A stretch of 51,812 nucleotides of DNA, taken from NCBI RefSeq assembly GCF_030657435.1, contig NZ_JAUTWS010000044.1:1-51812 (forward strand). Direction: 5' to 3'. The notes beneath the pieces were generated by a model. That model worked only from the letters and a program-made list of their open reading frames with translations. It was not told the DNA's origin and made no database searches. The stretch comes from Paracraurococcus lichenis. Lineage in GTDB: Bacteria; Pseudomonadota; Alphaproteobacteria; Acetobacterales; Acetobacteraceae. The translations under genes and the position numbers were made by a program. This document shows, piece by piece, positions 35,184-41,667 of the stretch. The stretch's first letter is position 1, and each line of letters starts with the position of its first letter.

Positions 35184-35550
35184 GCGGCAGGCCGGCTTCA
35201 CCCTGCTGGAGGCGATGGTCGCCTTCGCCATCGCGGCCATCGCCCTCGCCGCGCTGCTGCAGGGCGGGCTGCTCGGCCTGCGCTCCACCCAGATCGCCGG
35301 ACGGACGGAGGAGGCGCTGGCCCGCGCCCGCTCCCGCCTCGCCGCGCTGGAAGGGCGGCCGGTCACGGCGATGGACCAGCGCGGTGAGGATGGCGGCGGC
35401 TTCTCCTGGCGGTTGCGGGTGGTGCCGGAAGCGAGCGCAGGCGGCGTCACGCTCTATGCCGTCAGCGTCGCGGTCGGCTGGCGCGATGGCGGGGAGGCGC
35501 GCGAGGTGCGGCTGGAGACGCAGCGCCTCGGCGTGACGGCGGCGCGATGA
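35173..35550 (+). CDS. gspI: Type II secretion minor pseudopilin GspI
   Basis: A 125-aa minor pseudopilin that helps start pseudopilus assembly with GspJ and GspK. Processing is at QAG8^F9TLLEAMVAFAI with Glu13 at +5. The helix is followed by the short beta domain with WRLRVVPEA and VSVAVGWRDG. It starts within the end of gspH and its stop overlaps the gspJ start (ATGA at 35547-35550). Length and architecture are normal. Confidence 0.9.
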   Translation: MRAERQAGFTLLEAMVAFAIAAIALAALLQGGLLGLRSTQIAGRTEEALARARSRLAALEGRPVTAMDQRGEDGGGFSWRLRVVPEASAGGVTLYAVSVAVGWRDGGEAREVRLETQRLGVTAAR

Positions 35551-36143
35551 CGGCGCGGCGCGAGGCCGGCTTCACCCTGCTGGAGCTGCTGGTCGCGCTT
35601 GCCGTGCTCGGCTTCCTCATGCTCGGCCTGCTGCAGGGCACGCGCTTCGGGCTGCAGGCCTGGGGCATGCAGGCCCGCCAGCTCGGCCGCGTCGCCGATC
35701 TCGATATCGCCGACCGCGCGCTGCGCCGCATCGTCACGCAATTGATGCCGAGCGACGACCTCACCGTGCCCGGCCTGCGCGGCACGGCCACCGGCTTCGA
35801 GGCGCTGACCGAACTGCCCGCGACCGCGGCGCTGCCGACGCGCCTCGCCCAGGCGGCGCTCGGCGTGGACCGCGCCGGACGGCTGGTGCTGCGCTGGACG
35901 CCCTGGCTGCATGCCCGCCGGCTCGGCCCACCGCCCGCGCCGGAGGAGAGCGAGCTGCTGCGCGGCCTCGAACGCATCGAGGTCGCCTATTGGTCCGCCG
36001 CCGCGGGCGGCGGCTGGCTCGGCGCCTGGACGCGGCCGGAACTGCCGGACCTGGTGCGCATCCGCCTCGTCTTCGCGCGCGGCGATGCGCGCCGCTGGCC
36101 CGACATCGTCGCCGCGCCCATGCGCGAGCGGCAGGACTGGTGA
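35547..36143 (+). CDS. gspJ: Type II secretion minor pseudopilin GspJ
   Basis: A 198-aa minor pseudopilin. Processing is at EAG8^F9TLLELLVALAVLG with Glu13. The following DLDIADRALRRIVTQLMP and LRGLERIEVAYWSA segments match GspJ, in which an aromatic-rich beta sheet contacts GspI and GspK. It is translationally coupled to gspI. Downstream, where gspK usually stands, there is instead a 110-bp gap before gspL; gspK is found about 8 kb to the left. Confidence 0.88.
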   Translation: MTARREAGFTLLELLVALAVLGFLMLGLLQGTRFGLQAWGMQARQLGRVADLDIADRALRRIVTQLMPSDDLTVPGLRGTATGFEALTELPATAALPTRLAQAALGVDRAGRLVLRWTPWLHARRLGPPPAPEESELLRGLERIEVAYWSAAAGGGWLGAWTRPELPDLVRIRLVFARGDARRWPDIVAAPMRERQDW

Positions 36144-36253
36144 GGCGCTTCGCACGCTTCGGTGAGGCAACGGGCGGTGCGTTGACGCTGCCGCCCTGCC
36201 CGCATCCAGTAGCGCCGCACGGCGGCGGGTCGCTGGGGTAAGGGAGACGCGAT

Positions 36254-37339
36254 ATGCCGGTTCCGGGGACTGCCGTGGCCGCTGCGCCCGCGCGCGGGCC
36301 GGTGGCCGGCATCGGTCGCGAGCTGTGGCGCTGGTGGGCCGCGCGCATGACGGAACTGCTGCCGGCGCGCTGGCGCGCCCCGGCCAGCCTGCCCGATGCG
36401 ACCCTCGTGGTGCTGCCGCTCACCGCCGACTCCGCCCGGGCCGAGGTGGTGCTGCGCCGCCGCGGGCGGGAGACGCCGCTCGGCCAGGTGGCCCTTGCCG
36501 CCCTGCCCGGGCTGCGCCGCCGGCCGCGCCGGCTGCTGCTGCGCGCGCCGCCGGGCGCGCTGCTCGAGCGCGAGGTGGCCTTGCCGCTGGCGGCGCAGCA
36601 GGACCCGGGCGGCGTGCTGCGCTACGAGCTCGACCGCCTCACCCCCTTCGCCGCCGAGGAGGTCGCCTGGGCCTGGCGGCTCGAGGCGCGCGATGCCGCG
36701 CGCGGCCTGCTGCGCCTGCGCCTGTCGCTGCTGCCCCGCATCGTGGTGGACCCTGCCCTGGCGGCGCTGGCGCGCGCCGGGCTGCGGACCGATGGCATCG
36801 AGGCGCCGGCGGCGGACGGGCCGCGCGCCATCCCGCTCGCCGAAGCGGCGCCCGCCCGCTCGCCGCGGCGGGAGGCCTGGCGGCGGCGCGGCCTCGCGCT
36901 CGCGGGGACGGCCTGCGGCGGTCTCGCCATCGCCGCCGTCGCGCTGCCCTTTGCGCTGCAATCGATGACCCTCGCCGCGGCGGAGCGGCAGATCGCGGCC
37001 CTGCAACCGCAGGTGCAGGAGGCCGAGGCGCTGCGCCGCCGCCTCGCCACGGCCAAGGGCGGGCAGGACGCCTTCGCGGCGGAGCGCGCGCGCATCGGCG
37101 ACGCGCTGCGCGTCATCGCCACGCTGACCGAGCTGCTGCCCGACGACACCTGGCTCACCGAGCTGACGCTGCGCCAGCGCAAGCTCACCATCGCCGGCCG
37201 CTCGAGCGGTGCGGCGCGGCTGATCGGCCTGCTCTCGGCGGATCCCGGCATCCGGGAGACCGCCTTCGTCGCCCCGGTGACCCGCGCGGAGTCGGGCGGG
37301 GTCGATGTCTTCTCCATCCGCGCCGAGCTCGGGCTCTAG
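36254..37339 (+). CDS. gspL: GspL-like type II secretion inner-membrane protein (PilN domain)
   Basis: A 361-aa protein combining a cytoplasmic actin-like/PilM-type half (about 1-210) with one transmembrane helix (about 213-235, LALAGTACGGLAIAAVALPF), a coiled coil and a periplasmic ferredoxin-like PilN half (LPDDTWLTELTLRQRKLTI, RLIGLLSADPGIRETAF). In the secreton GspL anchors GspE to the membrane and pairs with GspM. The cytoplasmic half is shorter and more Arg-rich than in model GspL proteins. AGGGAG eight bases before the ATG supports the start. The gspM ATG lies two bases after its stop. Confidence 0.85.
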   Translation: MPVPGTAVAAAPARGPVAGIGRELWRWWAARMTELLPARWRAPASLPDATLVVLPLTADSARAEVVLRRRGRETPLGQVALAALPGLRRRPRRLLLRAPPGALLEREVALPLAAQQDPGGVLRYELDRLTPFAAEEVAWAWRLEARDAARGLLRLRLSLLPRIVVDPALAALARAGLRTDGIEAPAADGPRAIPLAEAAPARSPRREAWRRRGLALAGTACGGLAIAAVALPFALQSMTLAAAERQIAALQPQVQEAEALRRRLATAKGGQDAFAAERARIGDALRVIATLTELLPDDTWLTELTLRQRKLTIAGRSSGAARLIGLLSADPGIRETAFVAPVTRAESGGVDVFSIRAELGL

Positions 37340-37340
37340 C

Positions 37341-37922
37341 ATGGCGGCGCTGGACCTCCCGGCCGGGCCGCGCGGGCGGCTGCTCGCCATCGGCCTCACC
37401 CTCGCGGTGCTCGGCGGTGGCTGGGCCGGCCTCGTGGCGCCGCTGCTGGACTGGTACGCCATGCGGGCGGAGGAGGTGCAGGCGCGCCGCGCCGTCGCCC
37501 GCCGCATGGCGGAGATCGCCGAGAGCCTGCCGGCGCTGCGCGACCAGGCGCGCCAGGCGGCCGAGCCGACGCGCGCCGCGACCGGCGCGGTGCTGGAGGG
37601 CGCGAGCGACCCGATCGCCGCCGCCGAGCTGCAGGGACGGCTGCAGCAGATGGCCGCGCGGGCCGGCGCGCCGCTCTCCTCGGCCGAGGCGCTGCCCGGC
37701 GAGGCCGCCGGGGCCTGGCGCCGCATCGGCCTGCGCATCGCGGTGAATGCGCCCTGGCCCGCGGTGGTGCGGCTGCTGCAGGCGGTGGCGACCGCGACGC
37801 CGCGCATGCTGGTGGACGACCTGCAGCTCCGCGCGCCGGCGCTGCTGCTCCGCACCGGCCCGCGGCCGATGGATGCGAGCTTCACCGTCTATGCCTTCCG
37901 CGCGGCGGAGGCGGCGCGGTGA
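37341..37922 (+). CDS. gspM: GspM-like type II secretion protein
   Basis: A 193-aa bitopic membrane protein with a helix at about 13-35 and a long helical segment (QARRAVARRMAEIAESLPALRDQARQAA). A periplasmic ferredoxin-like domain follows (APLSSAEALPG, GLRIAVNAPWPAVVRLLQAVATATPRMLVDDLQLRAP), matching the GspM type b family. It would dimerise with GspL. The start ATG is directly after the gspL stop, and the stop overlaps the GTG start of the next gene (GTGA). Confidence 0.85.
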   Translation: MAALDLPAGPRGRLLAIGLTLAVLGGGWAGLVAPLLDWYAMRAEEVQARRAVARRMAEIAESLPALRDQARQAAEPTRAATGAVLEGASDPIAAAELQGRLQQMAARAGAPLSSAEALPGEAAGAWRRIGLRIAVNAPWPAVVRLLQAVATATPRMLVDDLQLRAPALLLRTGPRPMDASFTVYAFRAAEAAR

Positions 37923-38548
37923 GCCGCGCGGCCTTCGCCGGCCTCGGCGCCACGGCGGCGCTGCTCGCCGGCGCCATCGCCTGGGAGCTGCAGGGCATCG
38001 AGGGCGATCCGGTGGCGCGCGGCGCCGCGGCCGCGGCGGTCGCCCGCTGGCGGCCGGCGCCCGAGGTGCCGACGCCCGCGCCGCCCGACCGCAGCGGCGA
38101 ATGGGCGGCGACGGCGCTGGCCCGGCCGTTGTTCGCCCAGGACCGCCGGCCGGTGGCCGAGCCGCGCCTGGCCGCGGCGGGCGGCCCGGCGGCGCGCGAC
38201 CTGCCGCGGCTGGCGGGCGTGATGATCACGCCGGGCGGCGGCGCCGCCATTTTCGCACCGGCCGGCGAGCATGCGAAGCCGCAGGTGCTGCGCGTCGGCG
38301 ACCGTCTCGGGGAGTTCGAGGTGAAGGCAATCCTGGCCGGGGAAGTGATGCTGGCAGGGCCGGAGGGCGAGCGCAGCCTGCGCACCAGCTTCGACCCGCG
38401 GCCGGCCGCAGTCGGGCCGCCCCGCCCCGCCGTCGCGGTCGCGGCGCCGGCCACCCCCCTGGCGCCGCAGGCGCCGTCCAACCCCAACGCGCCGCAGGCG
38501 CCGGCCAATCCCCTGGTGCCGCAGGCGCCGGCCGCCCTCGCCCGATGA
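37919..38548 (+). CDS. GspC/GspN-like type II secretion protein
   Basis: A 209-aa protein with an N-terminal membrane helix (about 4-25) and one small beta domain: RPLFAQDRRPV, LPRLAGVMITPGGGAAIFAP, VLRVGDRLGEFEVKAILAGEVMLAGPEGERSLR. This is the pattern of the GspC homology region that contacts the secretin N0 domain. No PDZ domain follows; instead the tail is Pro/Ala-rich with a 27-nt period repeat (38464-38530). It starts at GTG 37919 within the gspM stop and its own stop overlaps the gspD ATG. Some databases call such short proteins GspN; the placement before the secretin supports a GspC role. Confidence 0.75.
   Translation: MSRAAFAGLGATAALLAGAIAWELQGIEGDPVARGAAAAAVARWRPAPEVPTPAPPDRSGEWAATALARPLFAQDRRPVAEPRLAAAGGPAARDLPRLAGVMITPGGGAAIFAPAGEHAKPQVLRVGDRLGEFEVKAILAGEVMLAGPEGERSLRTSFDPRPAAVGPPRPAVAVAAPATPLAPQAPSNPNAPQAPANPLVPQAPAALAR
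38464..38530 (+). repeat. 27-nt period tandem repeat in the GspC-like tail
   Basis: The 13-mer GCCGCAGGCGCCG occurs at 38464, 38491 and 38518, exactly 27 bases apart. It encodes a nine-residue unit opening PQAP three times. Copy-number change would alter tail length without shifting the frame. Confidence 0.8.
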
Positions 38549-40881
38549 GGCAGCCGGCCAGCCTTGCCGCCGCGATCACGCTTGCGCTCGCGGCCTGCGC
38601 CACGCCGCCGGAGCAGCCGGTGGTCCAGCCCCTGCCCCCGCTCGCCGGGCCGGTCACGCCCGCCGCGCCGCGCGTCAGCGGCCGCGTGGACGGGCCCATC
38701 CCGGTGCCGCCGGTGCAGACCAGCGTGGCGCTGCCCGCCACCCTGCCGCAGCCGGCGGGCACGCCGGCCGCCGGCGGGCGCGGCGAATACGCCCTCGACT
38801 TCGCCGACACCGACATTCGCGAGGTCGCGGCGCAGATCCTCGGCGGCATGCTGCGGGTCAACTATGCCATCGACCCGGCGGTGCGCGGCACGGCGACCCT
38901 GCGCACCAGCACGCCGCTGACCCGCGCGCAACTCCTGCCGACGCTGCAGGCCCTGCTGGCACCGAACGGCGCGGCGGTCGTCGAGCAGGGCGGCCTCTAC
39001 CGCGTGGTGCCGCAGGCCGCCGCGGCGGCGGCGAGCGGCATCGCCGCCGATGCCGCCGCCGGCGGCAGCCGGGTGGTGCTGCTGCGCTACGCCTCGGCCG
39101 AGGAACTCGCCAAGGTGCTGCAGCCCTTCGCCGGGCCGGGCGGCCGGGTCGCGGCCGATCCCGGGCGCAATGCCCTCATCCTCGGCGGCGACCCGCCGGC
39201 ACGCGAGGCGCTGGCGCAGCTTGCCGCCACCTTCGACGTGGACCTGCTGGCGAACCAGTCCTATGCGCTGCTGCCCGTGCCCTCGGGCGATGCGCGCGAC
39301 ATGGCCACCGCGCTGCAGGAGGCGCTGCGCGCCCAGCAGGGCGGCGCGCTGGCGGCGCAGATCCGCGTGGTGCCGATGCAGCGGGTGAATGCCGTGCTGG
39401 TCACCGCGGCGCAGCCGCGGCTGATCGACAGCGCGCGCCGGGTCTTCGGGCTGGTCGAGCGGGCGCGGGCGCGCACGGTCAGGACCTGGAACGTCTACTA
39501 CCTGCAGAACGGCCGCAGCGACGACGTCGCCTTCCTGCTGCAGCAGGCCTTCACGCCGGGCAGCGTCACCGCGCAGCCCAGCGTGCCGGGCGGGACCGCG
39601 CCCGGGCTCGGCCAGCGGACGATGGGCGCGGGCGGCGGCATCGGCGCGGGCCGCTTCGGCGGGGCGGGCGGCTTCGGCGGTGGCGGCTACGGGGGCGGCG
39701 GGTATGGAGGCGGCGGGCTCGGCGGCGGCCGCGGCGGGGGCGGCATCGGCCTCGGGGCCGGCGGTCTGGTCGGGGCGGGGGTGGGCGGCGGGCTGCTCGG
39801 CCAAGGGCAGCAGGCCGCGGCCGGCGCCGTGCCGGGGGCACAGCCGACGGCGGCGGCCAATCCGCTGCTCGGCGGCCTGGGCGGCGGGTCCGGCGGCGAG
39901 GCGCAGGCCGAGACCATGCGCATCATCCCGAACCCGCAGAACAACGCCATCGTCGTCTACGCCACGGCGCAGGAGGCGAGCACGGTGCAGGCGATGCTGC
40001 GGCGGATCGACATCCTGCCGCTGCAGGTGCGGATCGACGCGACGATCGCCGAGGTGACGCTGAACGACAAGCTCAGCTACGGCACGCAATACCTCTTCGG
40101 CAACAGCGGCTTGCAGGCCGCGCTGACGCTCGCGCCCGGGCCGCAGCGCCTGCTCGGCAACCCCTTCCCCGGCTTCGTCCTCAGCGGCGACGGCACCGGC
40201 GGCAGCCAGTACGCCATCAACCTGCTGCAGCAGCTCACCCAGGTGCGGGTGCTCTCCTCGCCGCAGCTCCTCGTGCTGGACAACGAGCCGGCGCGGCTGC
40301 AGGTGGGCAGCCTGGTACCCTTCCTGACGCAATCGGCGCAGAGCACGCTTTCGGCCGGCGCGCCGCTGGTGAACAGCGTCGACTACCGCGAGACCGGGGT
40401 CATCCTGGAAGTGGTGCCGCGGGTCAGCAGCGGCGGCATGGTCACGCTCGACATCGCGCAGGAGGTCAGCGACGTGGACCCCAATGCGCCGGCCACCGGC
40501 ATCAGCTCGCCGACCTTCCTGCAGCGCGCGGTGCGGTCGCGCGTGGTGGTGCAGGACGGGCAGACGATCGGGCTGGCGGGGCTGATCCGCGACAACGACT
40601 CGCGCGGCAACCAGGGCCTGCCCTTCCTCAAGGACATCCCGGTGCTCGGCGCGCTGCTGGGCAGCCAGAACAACTCCCGCGCGCGTACCGAGCTGCTGGT
40701 GCTGATCACGCCGCGGGTGGTGCAGGACCAGCGCGACGCCCGGGCGCTGACGGAGGACCTGCGCGAGGGGCTGGCCAATGCCGCCGTCCTGCCCGAGACG
40801 CTGGGGCGGCAGCCGCTCAGCGGCTCGGTGGACCCGAACGAGCGCATCCGCCGCCGCATCCGCGAATCGCTGGAACGCTGA
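38545..40881 (+). CDS. gspD: Type II secretion outer-membrane secretin GspD
   Basis: A 778-aa outer-membrane secretin. The N terminus is a lipoprotein signal with lipobox LAAC and Cys18, so it may reach the outer membrane without a pilotin. The Pro-rich linker (about 22-75) is followed by N0 (YALDFADTDIREVAAQILGGML) and N1-N3 domains (VVLLRYASAEELAKVLQPF, VVPMQRVNAVLVTAAQP, TWNVYYLQNGRSDDVAFLLQQAF). A long Gly-rich insert lies at about 360-416 in the N3 region. The secretin core has VRVLSSPQLLVLDNEPARLQVGSLVPF and QTIGLAGLIRDNDSRGNQGLPFLKDIPVLGALL. It is coupled to the gene before it (ATGA). Confidence 0.95.
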   Translation: MRQPASLAAAITLALAACATPPEQPVVQPLPPLAGPVTPAAPRVSGRVDGPIPVPPVQTSVALPATLPQPAGTPAAGGRGEYALDFADTDIREVAAQILGGMLRVNYAIDPAVRGTATLRTSTPLTRAQLLPTLQALLAPNGAAVVEQGGLYRVVPQAAAAAASGIAADAAAGGSRVVLLRYASAEELAKVLQPFAGPGGRVAADPGRNALILGGDPPAREALAQLAATFDVDLLANQSYALLPVPSGDARDMATALQEALRAQQGGALAAQIRVVPMQRVNAVLVTAAQPRLIDSARRVFGLVERARARTVRTWNVYYLQNGRSDDVAFLLQQAFTPGSVTAQPSVPGGTAPGLGQRTMGAGGGIGAGRFGGAGGFGGGGYGGGGYGGGGLGGGRGGGGIGLGAGGLVGAGVGGGLLGQGQQAAAGAVPGAQPTAAANPLLGGLGGGSGGEAQAETMRIIPNPQNNAIVVYATAQEASTVQAMLRRIDILPLQVRIDATIAEVTLNDKLSYGTQYLFGNSGLQAALTLAPGPQRLLGNPFPGFVLSGDGTGGSQYAINLLQQLTQVRVLSSPQLLVLDNEPARLQVGSLVPFLTQSAQSTLSAGAPLVNSVDYRETGVILEVVPRVSSGGMVTLDIAQEVSDVDPNAPATGISSPTFLQRAVRSRVVVQDGQTIGLAGLIRDNDSRGNQGLPFLKDIPVLGALLGSQNNSRARTELLVLITPRVVQDQRDARALTEDLREGLANAAVLPETLGRQPLSGSVDPNERIRRRIRESLER
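39623..39790 (+). repeat. Glycine-rich low-complexity tract in gspD
   Basis: About 55 codons, mostly glycine, with imperfect repeats of GFGGGGYGGGG type and single Phe, Tyr, Leu, Arg or Ile spacers. It lies inside the N3 region of the secretin, where other GspD proteins carry a shorter flexible loop. Confidence 0.85.
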
Positions 40882-40899
40882 GCGGCCGGGGCCCGGGCC

Positions 40900-41319
40900 A
40901 TGGCGATCCCCTACCTCGCCTGCATGATGGCGGTGGCCACCTTCTACGGCCTGCCGCCCCGCGTGCTGCCGGCGATCCAGGCGGTGGAGGGCGGCCAGGT
41001 CGGCACCGTCAGCCGCAACCAGGATGGGTCCGAGGATCTCGGCGTCATGCAGGTCAATACGCGCTGGCTCGCGCCGGTGGCGCAGGTCACCGGCCTGCCC
41101 GAGGGCACCGTGCGGGAGCGGCTGGTGGGCGATGCCTGCTTCAACATCGCCGCCGCCGGCGCGATCCTGCACGGCCATCTCCGGCAGGCGAATGGCGACC
41201 TGATGCGGGCGGTGGGCAATTACCACTCCCGCACGCCGGACCTGCACGCCGCCTATGCCGCGCGCGTGCTGGAGGCCGCGGCGCGCCTCTTCGGCGCGGC
41301 GCGCGGGCCGCTGCCCTGA
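40900..41319 (+). CDS. Small lytic transglycosylase (SLT-type)
   Basis: A 139-aa single-domain SLT-fold enzyme that cleaves peptidoglycan. The catalytic Glu is Glu30 in LPAIQAVEGG. The active-site strings DLGVMQVN (46-53) and AVGNYHS (104-110) match the VirB1/IagB-like group used by secretion systems to open the wall. There is no clear cleavable signal, only a short hydrophobic N terminus (YLACMMAVATFYG), so export is unproven. It follows gspD by 18 bp and is probably the last gene of the gspH-D operon, suggesting it helps place the secretin. Confidence 0.85.
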   Translation: MAIPYLACMMAVATFYGLPPRVLPAIQAVEGGQVGTVSRNQDGSEDLGVMQVNTRWLAPVAQVTGLPEGTVRERLVGDACFNIAAAGAILHGHLRQANGDLMRAVGNYHSRTPDLHAAYAARVLEAAARLFGAARGPLP

Positions 41320-41667
41320 GCAGCCCTTAGGTTCAGTCCCCGCCTACTGGCATTATAGGACGGAGCCTGCGGAAACTGTGTGTTGGATGGAGCCTTTCCT
41401 GCTGAACAAAAAGCAAAAAAGGCGCATCTCGGCACTCGGCATCGGAAACTCCATGGCGAATCCGTCAGTGAGAGTATGCGGTTTGTTTCCTCGTCCCACA
41501 ACAAGACATCCCGGCGATGCAAGTTCCCCAGCACACAACATCTGGTATGTGCAACCGACGAGACACACTGCCCATGGTGGACGCCCGGATCTATCATGTG
41601 AGCGCGCTGGGGGGCGTGGTTGAAGTGCGACCAAGTGCGGGAGCAGAGCTTTTCGGCTTGCTCTCGC
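41320..41667. other. Boundary spacer between the secretion locus and the defence region
   Basis: About 350 bp with visibly lower GC than the left side, including A-rich runs near 41405-41420. Small frames on both strands show no recognisable protein. A TATAAT-like hexamer reads on the minus strand near 41355, but it points into the transglycosylase gene. This is where acquired DNA seems to begin; no tRNA, integrase or clean direct repeat was found. Confidence 0.5.

Noticed and set aside
38464..38530. Short-period repeats considered as a CRISPR array
   Set aside because: The 27-nt period is too short for repeat plus spacer, and it is in frame within the GspC-like protein as a Pro/Ala tail. 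No CRISPR array was seen anywhere in the window.
37882..41247. 1121-codon minus-strand frame opposite gspC-like/gspD
   Set aside because: It is a codon-bias shadow. The opposite strand encodes a full secretin with all domains.
41325..41360. tRNA 3'-end-like string (GGTTCAGTCCCC) that could mark an integration site
   Set aside because: The T-loop consensus is broken at the invariant A, no acceptor or anticodon stem can be folded around it, and no matching repeat was seen.
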